From NCBI GenBank assembly GCA_028285405.1, contig JANQPH010000003.1, positions 1 to 59,755 of the forward strand: a DNA stretch of 59,755 bases, given 5' to 3'. The DNA is from Thermoleophilia bacterium. Lineage in GTDB: Bacteria; Actinomycetota; Thermoleophilia; Miltoncostaeales; Miltoncostaeaceae. Below the pieces are notes generated by a model that searched no databases, was not told the origin of the DNA, and saw only the letters and a list, made by a program, of their open reading frames with translations. The translations under genes and the position numbers were made by a program. Of this stretch, positions 50,696-59,392 are shown one piece after another (position 1 is the stretch's first letter; each line of letters starts with the position of its first letter).

Positions 50696-50705
50696 TGAAC
50701 GTTCA
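50696..50705. promoter_or_regulatory. Putative TetR operator TGAACGTTCA
   Basis: A perfect 10-bp palindrome located between the divergent TetR and MFS -10 boxes and inside the MFS promoter spacer (TTGCTA 50688-50693, 17 bases, TACAGT 50711-50716). Binding here would block the exporter promoter and probably also the tetR promoter. Confidence 0.5.
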
Positions 50706-50725
50706 TTCATTACAGTGCCGCGACC

Positions 50726-51934
50726 ATGACCATGTGGACCCAGAAGCCGTGGCGGGTGCCCGCCCGATCGGAGTTCCTGATCGGCGCGTCGTTCGTCGCG
50801 CGGCTGGCGGATCTCACCGTCGCGCTGCCGGTGATCCTGCTCGTGGCGGGCCGGACCGGCTCCTACGCGTGGGCCGGTGTCGCGACCGGGGCGCTCGCCG
50901 TCGGCGCGGCGATTGCGACGCCGGTGCTGGGCCGGCTGGCGGACAGGAAGGGGCATCGTCGGGTGCTGGCGGTGGCCGCGCTCGTGAGCGCCATGTTCCT
51001 CGCGACGCTCGCGCTGGCGCCGGCCGGGCTCGGGCCAGCGGTGCTGGTGGTCCTCGCGGCCGGCGCCGGGCTCGCCTCGCCGCCGCTCGAGGCGAGCGTC
51101 CGATCGCTGATCGCCACACGTGAGCCCGCGCACCGACGCCAGCGGCTGCTCCAGATCGACGCGACCAGCGAGGATCTGATCTTCATCGCGGTGCCCCCTG
51201 TTCTCGTCGGCATCGCGGCGATCTTCTCGCCGACGGCGAGCGTTCTGTTCTGCTCGGTCGCCCTCGCGGTCGGGACGATGCTCATGCTCGCCTCTCCCGC
51301 CAGCGCCGGTCGGGGAACCATCGAGCGCGGCGGCGGATCGCCGCTGCGCGAGCCGGCGGTGGTGCTGCTGGCGACCTTCGGTCTTCTGGTCGGGGTGTTC
51401 TTCGGCGCGACGGAGCTCGCGCTGGTCGCCCGGGCGGGCGAGCTCGGCAGCGCCGCGCTGGCGGCCCTGCTGATCTCTGCCTGGGCAGGGGGGAGCTTCG
51501 TCGGCGGAGTGATCGCCGTCGTCCGGCCGTGGCGCCGCCCGCCGCGGCAGCGACTCCTGATCCTGGCGTCGCTGATGGCGCTGCTCGCGCTGCCGCTGGC
51601 GCCGGCGTCGGTTGCCGTGGCGCCGCTTGCGATCGCGCTGGCGCTCCAGGGCCTCACGGTTGCTCCGACGATCGCCTCGGGCGCCGAGCTGATGGCCGAC
51701 GTGGCGCCGGAGCGGTCCCGGACCGAGGCCTTCGCCTGGTCGACCTCGGCGATGACGCTCGGTGTGGCCGGTGGCCACGTCGGCGCGGGGATCGTCGTCG
51801 ACACGCTCGGCGCCCCGTCAGCGATCCTCGCCGGCGCGCTGTGCCTGTCGCTGGGCGCGATGGCCGCCGCGGTGGCGGTGCGAGCGGCCGGGCGGGCGAG
51901 ACCGGTCAGCGAGCCGCGGACCGCAGCGGCCTAG
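50726..51934 (+). CDS. MFS transporter
   Basis: 402 residues with about twelve hydrophobic helices and the MFS loop LGRLADRKGHRRVLAV after helix two. It has an EF-hand-free, small-molecule exporter layout; substrate unknown. The promoter is TTGCTA-N17-TACAGT, with the ATG nine bases after the -10. The TetR gene is divergent, and the stop shares CTAG (51931-51934) with the convergent LigD-type polymerase gene. Confidence 0.87.
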   Translation: MTMWTQKPWRVPARSEFLIGASFVARLADLTVALPVILLVAGRTGSYAWAGVATGALAVGAAIATPVLGRLADRKGHRRVLAVAALVSAMFLATLALAPAGLGPAVLVVLAAGAGLASPPLEASVRSLIATREPAHRRQRLLQIDATSEDLIFIAVPPVLVGIAAIFSPTASVLFCSVALAVGTMLMLASPASAGRGTIERGGGSPLREPAVVLLATFGLLVGVFFGATELALVARAGELGSAALAALLISAWAGGSFVGGVIAVVRPWRRPPRQRLLILASLMALLALPLAPASVAVAPLAIALALQGLTVAPTIASGAELMADVAPERSRTEAFAWSTSAMTLGVAGGHVGAGIVVDTLGAPSAILAGALCLSLGAMAAAVAVRAAGRARPVSEPRTAAA

Positions 51935-52935
51935 TCCCGGTCGCGCTTGGCCCGGCTGGGCTGGACGCGACGAGGCTCCTTCTCCTGCTTTCGAAAGTGG
52001 GGCGGCCACGGGGCGTCGCCGAGCCCCTCGGCCTCGTCGCGGTCGGCGAGCGCGAGCAGGCTGTCCAGCGAGCCCGTGGTCCCGTCGATCTCGGCCGAAG
52101 GGTCGCCGACGGTCCGGACCCGCTCCGGGACGGTGTCGAGGCGCAGGTCGTCGGGCTCCACGTCGGGCACCTCGGACCACGTCAGCGGGCACGACACCCG
52201 GGCGTTGGGGACCGGTCGCACCGAATAGGCGGACGCCACGGTGCGGTCCCGGGCGTTCTGGTTGTAGTCGACGAACACGCCGTGCCGCTCCTCCTTCCAC
52301 CACTTGCTGGTGGCCAGATCGGGCACGCGCCGCTCGACCTCGCGGGCCAGCGCCAGCGCGGCACGGCGCACGTCCTGGAAGCCCCAGCGCGGCTCGATCC
52401 GCGCCAGGACGTGAATCCCGCGGGAGCCCGAGGTCTTCGGGAAGCCGGTGAGCCCGTTGCCGGTGAGGACGTCACCGACCGTGAGCGCCACCTTCCGGAC
52501 CCAGTCCCACGGGACGTCCGGCTGCGGGTCGAGATCGACGCGGAGCTCGTCCGGTCGGTCGAGGTCCGCCCGGCGGACCGGCCACGGGTTGAAGTCGATC
52601 ACGCCGAGGTTGACGGCCCAGATCAGGTGGGCCGCATCGACGACGACCAGCTCGGTCGCCGAGCGCCCGCTCGGGAAGTGAACGGTCGCCGTCTGGAGCC
52701 AATCCGGGGCGCCTTTCGGAACCCGCTTCTGGAAGAAGGGCTCGCCGGCGATGCCGTCCACGAACCGCTTCAGCGTGGTCGGGCGCTCGTCGAGATGCAG
52801 AACCGCTTGGTCGGCGATCGCGAGGTAGTACTCGCAGAGGTCGCGCTTGGTGATGCCCGCGTCGGGGAAGAAGACCTTGTCGGGGTTCGACAGGCGCACC
52901 TCGCGCCCGCCCGCGTCGACCATCTCGTACGCCAT
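51931..52935 (-). CDS. LigD-type polymerase/primase domain protein (NHEJ)
   Basis: 334 residues of the archaeo-eukaryotic primase fold: VRLSNPDKVFFPDAGITKRDL, catalytic LRVDLDPQPD (D134, D136), KTSGSRGIHVLARI and VFVDYNQNARDRTVASAYSVR. It fills and processes ends in non-homologous end joining. It is a stand-alone polymerase, with the ligase encoded separately at 49146. ATG 52935 has a GAAGAGG ribosome-binding site, and upstream lies the 179-bp repeat array, where its promoter must be. Confidence 0.9.
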   Translation of the reverse strand: MAYEMVDAGGREVRLSNPDKVFFPDAGITKRDLCEYYLAIADQAVLHLDERPTTLKRFVDGIAGEPFFQKRVPKGAPDWLQTATVHFPSGRSATELVVVDAAHLIWAVNLGVIDFNPWPVRRADLDRPDELRVDLDPQPDVPWDWVRKVALTVGDVLTGNGLTGFPKTSGSRGIHVLARIEPRWGFQDVRRAALALAREVERRVPDLATSKWWKEERHGVFVDYNQNARDRTVASAYSVRPVPNARVSCPLTWSEVPDVEPDDLRLDTVPERVRTVGDPSAEIDGTTGSLDSLLALADRDEAEGLGDAPWPPHFRKQEKEPRRVQPSRAKRDRD

Positions 52936-53204
52936 CGCCTCTTCAGGCCTCGCGGTCCGTTGGGTGTGCAGCCCCAGCTTCGGCCGGCTACCGGCACACT
53001 CCTGCGACGCCACTCGTCGGCATCGACCGTCCTTGCCGAAGATACTGCCGCCCGTCCAGGCGGCAACCCGTCTTCTTGCCCCAGCTTCGGCCGGTCACCC
53101 TGTGAGGCGAACCCGAGAACGAGCGATGCCTCGCATCGGTCGGTCGCAGGTGTTCGGCGAGAGGACGCAGCGGGGTCTGGATGACCCCGACCGTCCGGTT
53201 GGGC

Positions 53205-53383
53205 CAACCAGCCCCGGAAGAACTGAGGCGACGACCAGAGGTCGTCGGCGGCACAGGGCCGGGGCTCTGTGCCCTCCTTGCGCCAACTTCGGCCGGTCAC
53301 TTCACCCTGAGGGCACGCCCGAGGGGGAATCACCAGACGGACAGACTGCCCCAAGGGCGAAGCGCTGCGCCCTGCGCGTCGGG
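53205..53383. repeat. 179-bp repeat unit 1
   Basis: Begins CAACCAGCCCC and ends GCGCGTCGGG. Hairpin at 53229-53247 (CGACGACC-AGA-GGTCGTCG); paired arms GTGCCCTC at 53269-53276 and GAGGGCAC at 53309-53316. Confidence 0.9.
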
Positions 53384-53562
53384 CAACCAGCCCCGAAGAC
53401 ACTCAGGCGACGACCAGAGGTCGTCGACGCCAATGGGCCGAGGCTCTGTGCCCTCCTTGCGCCAACTTCGGCCGGTCACTTCACCCTGAGGGCACGCCCG
53501 AGGGGGAATCACCAAACGGACAGATTGCCCTCAGGGCGAAGCGCTGCGGCCTGCGCGTCGGG
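53384..53562. repeat. 179-bp repeat unit 2
   Basis: Differs from unit 1 mainly in the 20 or so bases after the hairpin and at scattered positions. The hairpin (53408-53426) and both long arms are unchanged. Confidence 0.9.
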
Positions 53563-53636
53563 CAACCAGCCCCGAAGACACTGAGGCGACGACCAGAGGT
53601 CGTAGCTCCAACAGCCGGGGCTCTGTGCCCTCCTTG
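53563..53636. repeat. Partial repeat unit 3, abutting the gltB stop
   Basis: The first 74 bases of the unit, ending CTCCTTG directly before the gltB stop codon. The hairpin (53587-53604) has lost one end pair (GGTCGTA). Read with gltB it lies 33 bases after the stop and could end the gltB transcript. Confidence 0.85.
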
Positions 53637-56600
53637 CTATTCGGTCGAGATGCTCGGGTCTGCCTGCTGGGTGACCGGGTTGATCGCGATGAAGTGCGCG
53701 GTCGGATCCTCGATCAGCTCGGTGACCTCGGTCGCCGCGTTGTCCTGACCGGACTCGCGCAGGGCGACCTGGTAGGCGGACAGCAGCTCGCGCACGTTGG
53801 CGATGTCCGGATCGTCGAGCTCGTCGAGGCTGATCTTGGCCGCCTTCGACAGGCGCCGGCGGACCGCTCGCTCGTCGAGCCCCATCGCCTCGTTCTGGCG
53901 AACGTAGACCACGCCGCCCGTCATGCCCGAGCAGAGCCACGGGCCGGGATCGCCGAGCACGACCGCGCGTCCGCCGGTCATGTACTCGAACGCGAAGCCC
54001 TTGCAGTTGGAACGCGCCCCGAGGGTCCCGAGCTTGTCGTCGATGGGCTCGTCGGGCGTTCCGCCGATCACCATGTCGGCGCCCGACAGGCGGATGCCGG
54101 CTCGCGCGTCCGCGTCGCCCTGGATCAGGAACAGCCCGCGCTGGGCGCCGTAGGCGAAGCTCTTGCCCACGTGGCCGCCGACCCATTCGCCCGCCGCGTT
54201 CCGCGCCTTCAGGACCTGGATGTCGCCACCCAGGGCGCACTTGCCGACCCCGTCCTGCGCGCCGCCGACGACCTTGATCCGCACCCCGTCGACCGTGAAC
54301 GCCGCCAGGCCGGAGCCCGCCGCGGCACCCTTGGTGAAGGCGAGGTCGACCATCGTCGAGCCGTCACCTGGGGCGAGCGGATCGTCCTGGGGAAGGCGCG
54401 GGTCGCCGTTGCCGGATCCGTTCCCGCCACCGACCGCGCGACCGAGGGCGCCCTCCCAGCCACCGTTCAGGCCGGTGCGGGCGCGAGCGATGAGCCCCGC
54501 GAGGTCCGTGCCGAGGTTGCGGTCCTTGGCGGAGGTCGCCTCCTCCTCGACGATCACCGATCCGCCGGCCGCCAGCTGCTCGGCCGCGTGCTCGCGGCTC
54601 CGCTCCGGCGGGGGCGGGTTGAACTCGCGGAAGTACCGCGGGCCGTCGGGCGGCGCGGTGATGAGCTGGGTGCGCGTCGGGGTGAGCAGGCCGGACAGGT
54701 CGAGCGAGTCGTGATGCGAGACCTGGACGAGCCGGTCGGCCTGGCCGACGAGGGCCTGGGAGTCGGTGTACCCCATCTCACCGACGAGCTGGCGAAGCGC
54801 CGCGCCCATCTCGGTGAAGTACCGCTGGAGCGCCTCGACCGCCGGGTCGAAGACGCGGGGGACGAACCGCTTGAGCCCCTTCTCGTCGGCCTCCTCCTGC
54901 GAGTCGATCTGGGTGGCGATCCCGACGTGGCAGGTGTCGAGCTGGCACCCGCGGCAGATGGTGCAGCCGATCGCGACCATCGACGCCGTGCCGAAGCCGA
55001 GCCGGTTGGCGCCGAGGCACATGAGCCGCACCGCGTCCTGGGCGCTGCGCAGCCCGCCGTCGGCCCAGATCTCGATCCGGTCGCGGATGCCGGCCTCGGT
55101 CAGCGCGTGGTGCGCGAGGACCGTGCCGATCTCGCAGGGCAGGCCGGTCCGGCGCAGCGCGTGCTGGCGGGCGGCGCCGGTGCCGCCGTCGAAGCCCGAC
55201 AGCGTCAGGACGTCGGCCCCGGTCTTGGCGATCCCGATCGCGATGGTGCCGATGCCCGGCACGACGGGCACCTTCACGATGACCTTGGCGTCGGGGTTCG
55301 CCGTCTTCAGCTCGTCGACGAGCTGCGCGAGGTCCTCGATCGAGTACAGGTCGTGGTTGTTCGACGGGCTGATGAGGTCGCTCCCGACCTGCGCGTTTCG
55401 GGCCCGGGCGATCGCGGCGGTGACCTTCGAGCCAGGCAGGTGCCCACCCTCGCCCGGCTTGGCGCCCTGGCCGATCTTGATCTCGACCCATTCCGACGAG
55501 TTGAGCAGGAGCGTCGAGACGCCGAAGCGGCCGCTCGCGATCTGCTGGCCGCGGTGCTTGGGGTACTTGCCGTACATGTCGGGGGGCTCGCCGCCCTCGC
55601 CGTTCATGCAGAGCATGTCGGCGCGGTACGCCGCCTCGGCGTACGAGCGGAACGCGACCTCGCCCTGGCTCCCGAAGCTCATCGAGCTGATCACGAACGG
55701 CAGCGACTGCTCGCCGACGGCCGAGCTCACCTGCTCGGGGTCGATCCGATCCTCCGGCGGCGCGAGCTGCGGCGCCGTCGCGTGCCGGATGGCCACCGGC
55801 TGCTGCTGCTCGAGCTTCTCGATCGTCTCGGCGAACTCCTCGTACCCGCGCTCGGCGCTCGCGACCCGTGAGAGCGCCTTCCACACCTTCGGATACATCC
55901 GCGGGAGCTTCACCTTCGACGGGCTCTCCTCGCCGGCGCGGATCTGGCGCCCCTGCTCGGCGAGGACGTCGATCTGGTCGAAGCCGAGGCCGCGCCCATT
56001 GCTCGCGACGAAGCCGGGGATCCCCAGGATGTCGAGGATCTCGGGCGCGACGCCGATGGCCGACACCAGGCGGCTGTAGCCGCGCAGCTCGTGGATCCCG
56101 AGGGTGGAGATGACCTTCTCCATGCCCTTCTGGAGCCCGTCGAGCAGGTTCGACACCGGATCCGCGGGGTCGGGGGCCTCGAGCGTGGCCTGCTCGATCA
56201 TCGCGTACGGCGCGAGCGCCTGCGCCCCGAATCCGAAGGCGACCATCACGTCGTGGACGTTCCGGATGCCGCCGGCCTGCAGGACGAGGCTGGCCCGCCG
56301 TCGCAGCGAGGACCCGTCCTCGCCGTAGACCTCGCGAAGGGCCTTGTCGACAGCCGCCACCGCAAGGTGCGGGTCGAGCACGCGCTCTTCCGGTCCCGCG
56401 CTCTGATCCTCCAGCACGAGGAGCTCGGCGCCCTCGCGGACGGCGTCGACCGCCGCCTCCGACAGTCGTGCGACGTGGCTCCGCGCCGACTGCTCGCGGT
56501 GGTACGCGAGCGGCAGCCGGCGGGCCTTCTCGCCCCATGCGGTGAGCACGTCCTCCATGCAGGCGACGCCCTGCCAGGCGGCGACGCGCCGCATGTCCGG

Positions 56601-58310
56601 GAGCGAGAGCCGTGCGCCCGGGCGGCCACCGCCGATGATGATCGGCATGCGCAGCTCGCACCGGATCGGCGGCTCGGCCTCGACACCGGCGATCGGGGGC
56701 CGCGCGCCGAGGACGACACGCGTCGAGAAGTGCTCGACCTCGCGCTCACGGTCGATCGCGGGGTTGGTGACGACCGCGACCGTCTCCTGCAGGTAGTCGC
56801 TGATCGGCACCGGCACGGGGGAGAGGGGCCCGAGCGGACCGTCCCAGCCGAGCGAGCCGATCGGCTCGGCGCCGCGGTCGGCGTGGAACTCGACCTGCTG
56901 CTTGTCGAGCTCGATCCACCCGGACGCGGCCAGGAGCGTGTCGAGCGGCAGCGCGGGCTCGCCTTCGTCGTCGAAGTGCTCGTCGGGCTCGAAGGCCGCA
57001 GGGTCGAGGCCACCGGCCAGACGCGCGCGCGTCTCGGAGCGGGGCAGGGCGCCGCGCTGCTTGGCCCGACGGTGGACCTCCCACTGCAGGTCCGAGTAGC
57101 CGAGCACGGTCGGCTCGCCGTCGTCGCCGGTCACGATCCCGATCTTCTCGCCGGGGCTGAGCGGCTTGGGGTCGCTGAGGACGTCGCCGACCGGGACGAT
57201 GCCGGGCTCCGAGGAGACCACGTACATCGACTCCGTCTCGATCCACCAGAGTGGACGCAGGCCCATGGCGTCGACCGAGAAGACCATCTCGTCGCCGGCG
57301 CGGGCTGCGATCCCGGCGGGGCCCTGCGCGTATGGGCCGAGCGCCTCGCGGTAGTGCACGTACAGGTCCTGGAGGTCGGCCGGGAGCCGGTGGACCTCGC
57401 CGAGGATCGGCGGGAACGCGAACTCGGTCGCCTCGAGGAGCGAGAGCCCCTTCTCGTTGATGAGGCCCTCGAGCAGCCGGTTGAGGTCCTGCGAGTCGGA
57501 TCCGCCGTCGGTGACCGGGAGTCCGAGCTGCTCGGACTGCTCGCGCAGCTGGGCGATCGTGTTGATCTCGCCGTTGTGTCCGAGGATCGCGAACGGCTGG
57601 ACGCGGCTGAACGTGGGGTACGTGTTCGTCGAGTAGCGGTTGTGGGCGATGATCCGGCTCGCGCCGAACCGCTCGTCGGCGAGCTCGGGGAAGAACCCCG
57701 GGATCACCTCGGGCTGGCCCTGGACCTTGTAGACGGCGTCGTTGGCGCCGAACGAGGCCACGTGGCAGTCGAGCTCGCGTTCGACCTCGATGGTGGCGCG
57801 ATAGCACTCGCGGGCCGCGTCGGCGCCGCCGGCCGCGGCGAGCGCGGCGATCTGCCAGAACACGATCGGCTGCTCGGCCGCGCGGGGGCCGAGGACGCTC
57901 CGATCGACCTCGCCCTCGCCCCGCCAGAGCACCCGGAACCCGTGGCCCTCGAGCATCCGGTCGAGGCGCGGCACCTGGACTTCGGCCGCCTCGACGGTGT
58001 CGAAGAAGATGTGTGCGACGACGAACCGCGGGTCGTCGGCCGTCGCGGCGTCGAGCCCGCTCTCGGCGAGGCGCTCCCGCCACAGCCACCTGGGCAGATC
58101 GACCTGCAGGCCGCTGCCGTCACCCTCGCCATCCACGCTGCCCGAGCGGTGCACCATCAGCTGCAGCGCCTCGAGCGCATGCCGCACGATCTCGCGGCTC
58201 GGCTTGCCGTCCCGAGTCGCGAAGCCCGCGAGCGCGCAGGCGTCGTGCTCCTTGAGTTCCGGCAGCCCCCTCGGGGGCTGGGTGGCGAAGGGGGCGGGGG
58301 TGTTCTGCAT
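53637..58310 (-). CDS. gltB: Glutamate synthase large subunit (GltB)
   Basis: GltB makes two glutamates from glutamine and 2-oxoglutarate. The 1557-residue protein has a type-2 amidotransferase domain (mature N-terminus probably C25 in HDACALAGF; the family usually has CGVGF), a central domain, an FMN barrel (about 810-1170), the 3Fe-4S cysteines GCTICRGCQLDTCHVG near 1118 and a C-terminal GXGXG helix-domain. HNRYSTNTYPTF and GHNGEIN are intact. AGGAAGG precedes the ATG. gltD is not in the window. It ends directly at the repeat array. Confidence 0.95.
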   Translation of the reverse strand: MQNTPAPFATQPPRGLPELKEHDACALAGFATRDGKPSREIVRHALEALQLMVHRSGSVDGEGDGSGLQVDLPRWLWRERLAESGLDAATADDPRFVVAHIFFDTVEAAEVQVPRLDRMLEGHGFRVLWRGEGEVDRSVLGPRAAEQPIVFWQIAALAAAGGADAARECYRATIEVERELDCHVASFGANDAVYKVQGQPEVIPGFFPELADERFGASRIIAHNRYSTNTYPTFSRVQPFAILGHNGEINTIAQLREQSEQLGLPVTDGGSDSQDLNRLLEGLINEKGLSLLEATEFAFPPILGEVHRLPADLQDLYVHYREALGPYAQGPAGIAARAGDEMVFSVDAMGLRPLWWIETESMYVVSSEPGIVPVGDVLSDPKPLSPGEKIGIVTGDDGEPTVLGYSDLQWEVHRRAKQRGALPRSETRARLAGGLDPAAFEPDEHFDDEGEPALPLDTLLAASGWIELDKQQVEFHADRGAEPIGSLGWDGPLGPLSPVPVPISDYLQETVAVVTNPAIDREREVEHFSTRVVLGARPPIAGVEAEPPIRCELRMPIIIGGGRPGARLSLPDMRRVAAWQGVACMEDVLTAWGEKARRLPLAYHREQSARSHVARLSEAAVDAVREGAELLVLEDQSAGPEERVLDPHLAVAAVDKALREVYGEDGSSLRRRASLVLQAGGIRNVHDVMVAFGFGAQALAPYAMIEQATLEAPDPADPVSNLLDGLQKGMEKVISTLGIHELRGYSRLVSAIGVAPEILDILGIPGFVASNGRGLGFDQIDVLAEQGRQIRAGEESPSKVKLPRMYPKVWKALSRVASAERGYEEFAETIEKLEQQQPVAIRHATAPQLAPPEDRIDPEQVSSAVGEQSLPFVISSMSFGSQGEVAFRSYAEAAYRADMLCMNGEGGEPPDMYGKYPKHRGQQIASGRFGVSTLLLNSSEWVEIKIGQGAKPGEGGHLPGSKVTAAIARARNAQVGSDLISPSNNHDLYSIEDLAQLVDELKTANPDAKVIVKVPVVPGIGTIAIGIAKTGADVLTLSGFDGGTGAARQHALRRTGLPCEIGTVLAHHALTEAGIRDRIEIWADGGLRSAQDAVRLMCLGANRLGFGTASMVAIGCTICRGCQLDTCHVGIATQIDSQEEADEKGLKRFVPRVFDPAVEALQRYFTEMGAALRQLVGEMGYTDSQALVGQADRLVQVSHHDSLDLSGLLTPTRTQLITAPPDGPRYFREFNPPPPERSREHAAEQLAAGGSVIVEEEATSAKDRNLGTDLAGLIARARTGLNGGWEGALGRAVGGGNGSGNGDPRLPQDDPLAPGDGSTMVDLAFTKGAAAGSGLAAFTVDGVRIKVVGGAQDGVGKCALGGDIQVLKARNAAGEWVGGHVGKSFAYGAQRGLFLIQGDADARAGIRLSGADMVIGGTPDEPIDDKLGTLGARSNCKGFAFEYMTGGRAVVLGDPGPWLCSGMTGGVVYVRQNEAMGLDERAVRRRLSKAAKISLDELDDPDIANVRELLSAYQVALRESGQDNAATEVTELIEDPTAHFIAINPVTQQADPSISTE

Positions 58311-58527
58311 GTACGGTCGCCTTCCTCGTCGTGCAGGGGCCGGTCGATCTACCTATCGAGGGGCAGGCGGGTGAACAGCCCCCGCGGCCCATGACGGGAT
58401 ATTCAAGCCGCGCCGCGCGCGGAGGTCAATGCGGTACCGCGGCTCGGCGCGGGCCCCGCGGGCTGCTCGGCCGCGCACCCGACGTCACCATCGTCGACCG
58501 AGGCCCGGCCGGACGCGACGCTCGCGC

Positions 58528-58533
58528 TACGAT
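58528..58533 (+). promoter_or_regulatory. -10 TACGAT, rhomboid gene
   Basis: Seven bases before GTG 58541. Confidence 0.5.
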
Positions 58534-58540
58534 CGTCGGC

Positions 58541-59353
58541 GTGGGGCGGACGGGTGAGACGGTGACGCGTGCCCGCGATCGGGTGCGCGGGGATCGCGTG
58601 CGCGCGCTCGATCCCGACGACGGTCGTCGCGGCTGGAGCCGGCTGACGCGTCGGCGCGGTGCCGGTCGGCGGGTGCGCAGCCCGAGCGGGTCCAACATGG
58701 GCACCCTGGCCCTGATCGCGATCAACGTGGTCGTCTTCCTGCTGGAGCTGACGCAGGGGGTCGGTATCTCGGGCACCAGCGGCTCGTCGCTGATCGCCGA
58801 GGGTGGTCTCTTCGGGCCCGCGGTCGCCGATGGCGAGTGGTGGCGCCTCATCACGTCGTCGTTCCTCCACGCGGGCCTGATCCATCTGGCGTTCAACATG
58901 TACGTGCTCTGGATCCTGGGCGGACAGCTCCTCGAGCCGCGCATCGGGACGGACCGATTCCTCGCGATCTACTTCATCGCCGTGCTGTGGGGGGCGGCCG
59001 GGGCGCTGCTGCTCTCGCCGAACGCGGTCACCGTCGGGGCGTCTGGTGGTGTCTTCGGCCTCTTCGGCGCGATCCTGGTCCTGCAGCGACAGCAGGGTCA
59101 GTCGGTCTCCGAGATCGTGCAGGGGCCGATCGGGATCTTCCTGCTCCTGAACCTGGCGATCACGTTCATCGTTCCCGGCATCTCGATCGGCGGGCACTTG
59201 GGCGGGCTGATCGGTGGTGCGGTAGCAGCGTGGGTGCTCGGCGGGTTCGGCCGCGGGAGCCTGGCCTACGGACCGCTCAACGCGGCAGGCGCACTCGGCA
59301 TGGCGGCGCTGACCGCGGCGGCGATCGGCGTGTCGCTGTTCGCGGTCGGCTAG
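58541..59353 (+). CDS. Rhomboid-family intramembrane serine protease
   Basis: 270 residues. A basic cytoplasmic head (1-52) precedes six or seven transmembrane helices. The catalytic dyad is S168 (GASGGVFGLFG) and H219 (GGHLGGLIGG), with the conserved HAGLIHLAFNMYVLW (H110, H115, N119). It cuts substrates within the membrane; targets are unknown. GTG 58541 is seven bases after TACGAT (58528-58533), so leaderless. Divergent from gltB. Confidence 0.92.
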   Translation: MGRTGETVTRARDRVRGDRVRALDPDDGRRGWSRLTRRRGAGRRVRSPSGSNMGTLALIAINVVVFLLELTQGVGISGTSGSSLIAEGGLFGPAVADGEWWRLITSSFLHAGLIHLAFNMYVLWILGGQLLEPRIGTDRFLAIYFIAVLWGAAGALLLSPNAVTVGASGGVFGLFGAILVLQRQQGQSVSEIVQGPIGIFLLLNLAITFIVPGISIGGHLGGLIGGAVAAWVLGGFGRGSLAYGPLNAAGALGMAALTAAAIGVSLFAVG

Positions 59354-59392
59354 CGGCGCGAGCCGAGCCGCGCAGTCCCAAGCGGTCCGCGC

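Larger units (their letters stand above)
52936..53636. repeat. Non-coding interval with tandem 179-bp structured repeats
   Basis: About 700 bases between the polymerase start and the gltB stop. Near-identical units begin at 53205, 53384 and 53563 (period exactly 179; the third is cut short at the gltB stop), and diverged pieces occur from 52974. Each full unit has a hairpin CGACGACC-AGA-GGTCGTCG, a pair GTGCCCTC/GAGGGCAC 32 bases apart, and AGGGCG-N8-CGCCCT or a close variant. The period is not a multiple of three, so reading frames change from unit to unit and none looks like a protein gene. Confidence 0.9.

Noticed and set aside
50708-50710. Upstream ATG as tetR start
   Set aside because: It would place the -10 box TATCCT within the coding region; ATG 50671 fits the leaderless spacing.
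52847-53584. Plus-strand 245-residue open frame across the repeat array
   Set aside because: It begins antisense to the polymerase gene and changes reading register in each 179-base unit; the translation is low-complexity and not protein-like.
53205-53636. CRISPR-like array
   Set aside because: The repeated unit is 179 bases long with no short repeat/unique spacer alternation and no cas genes.
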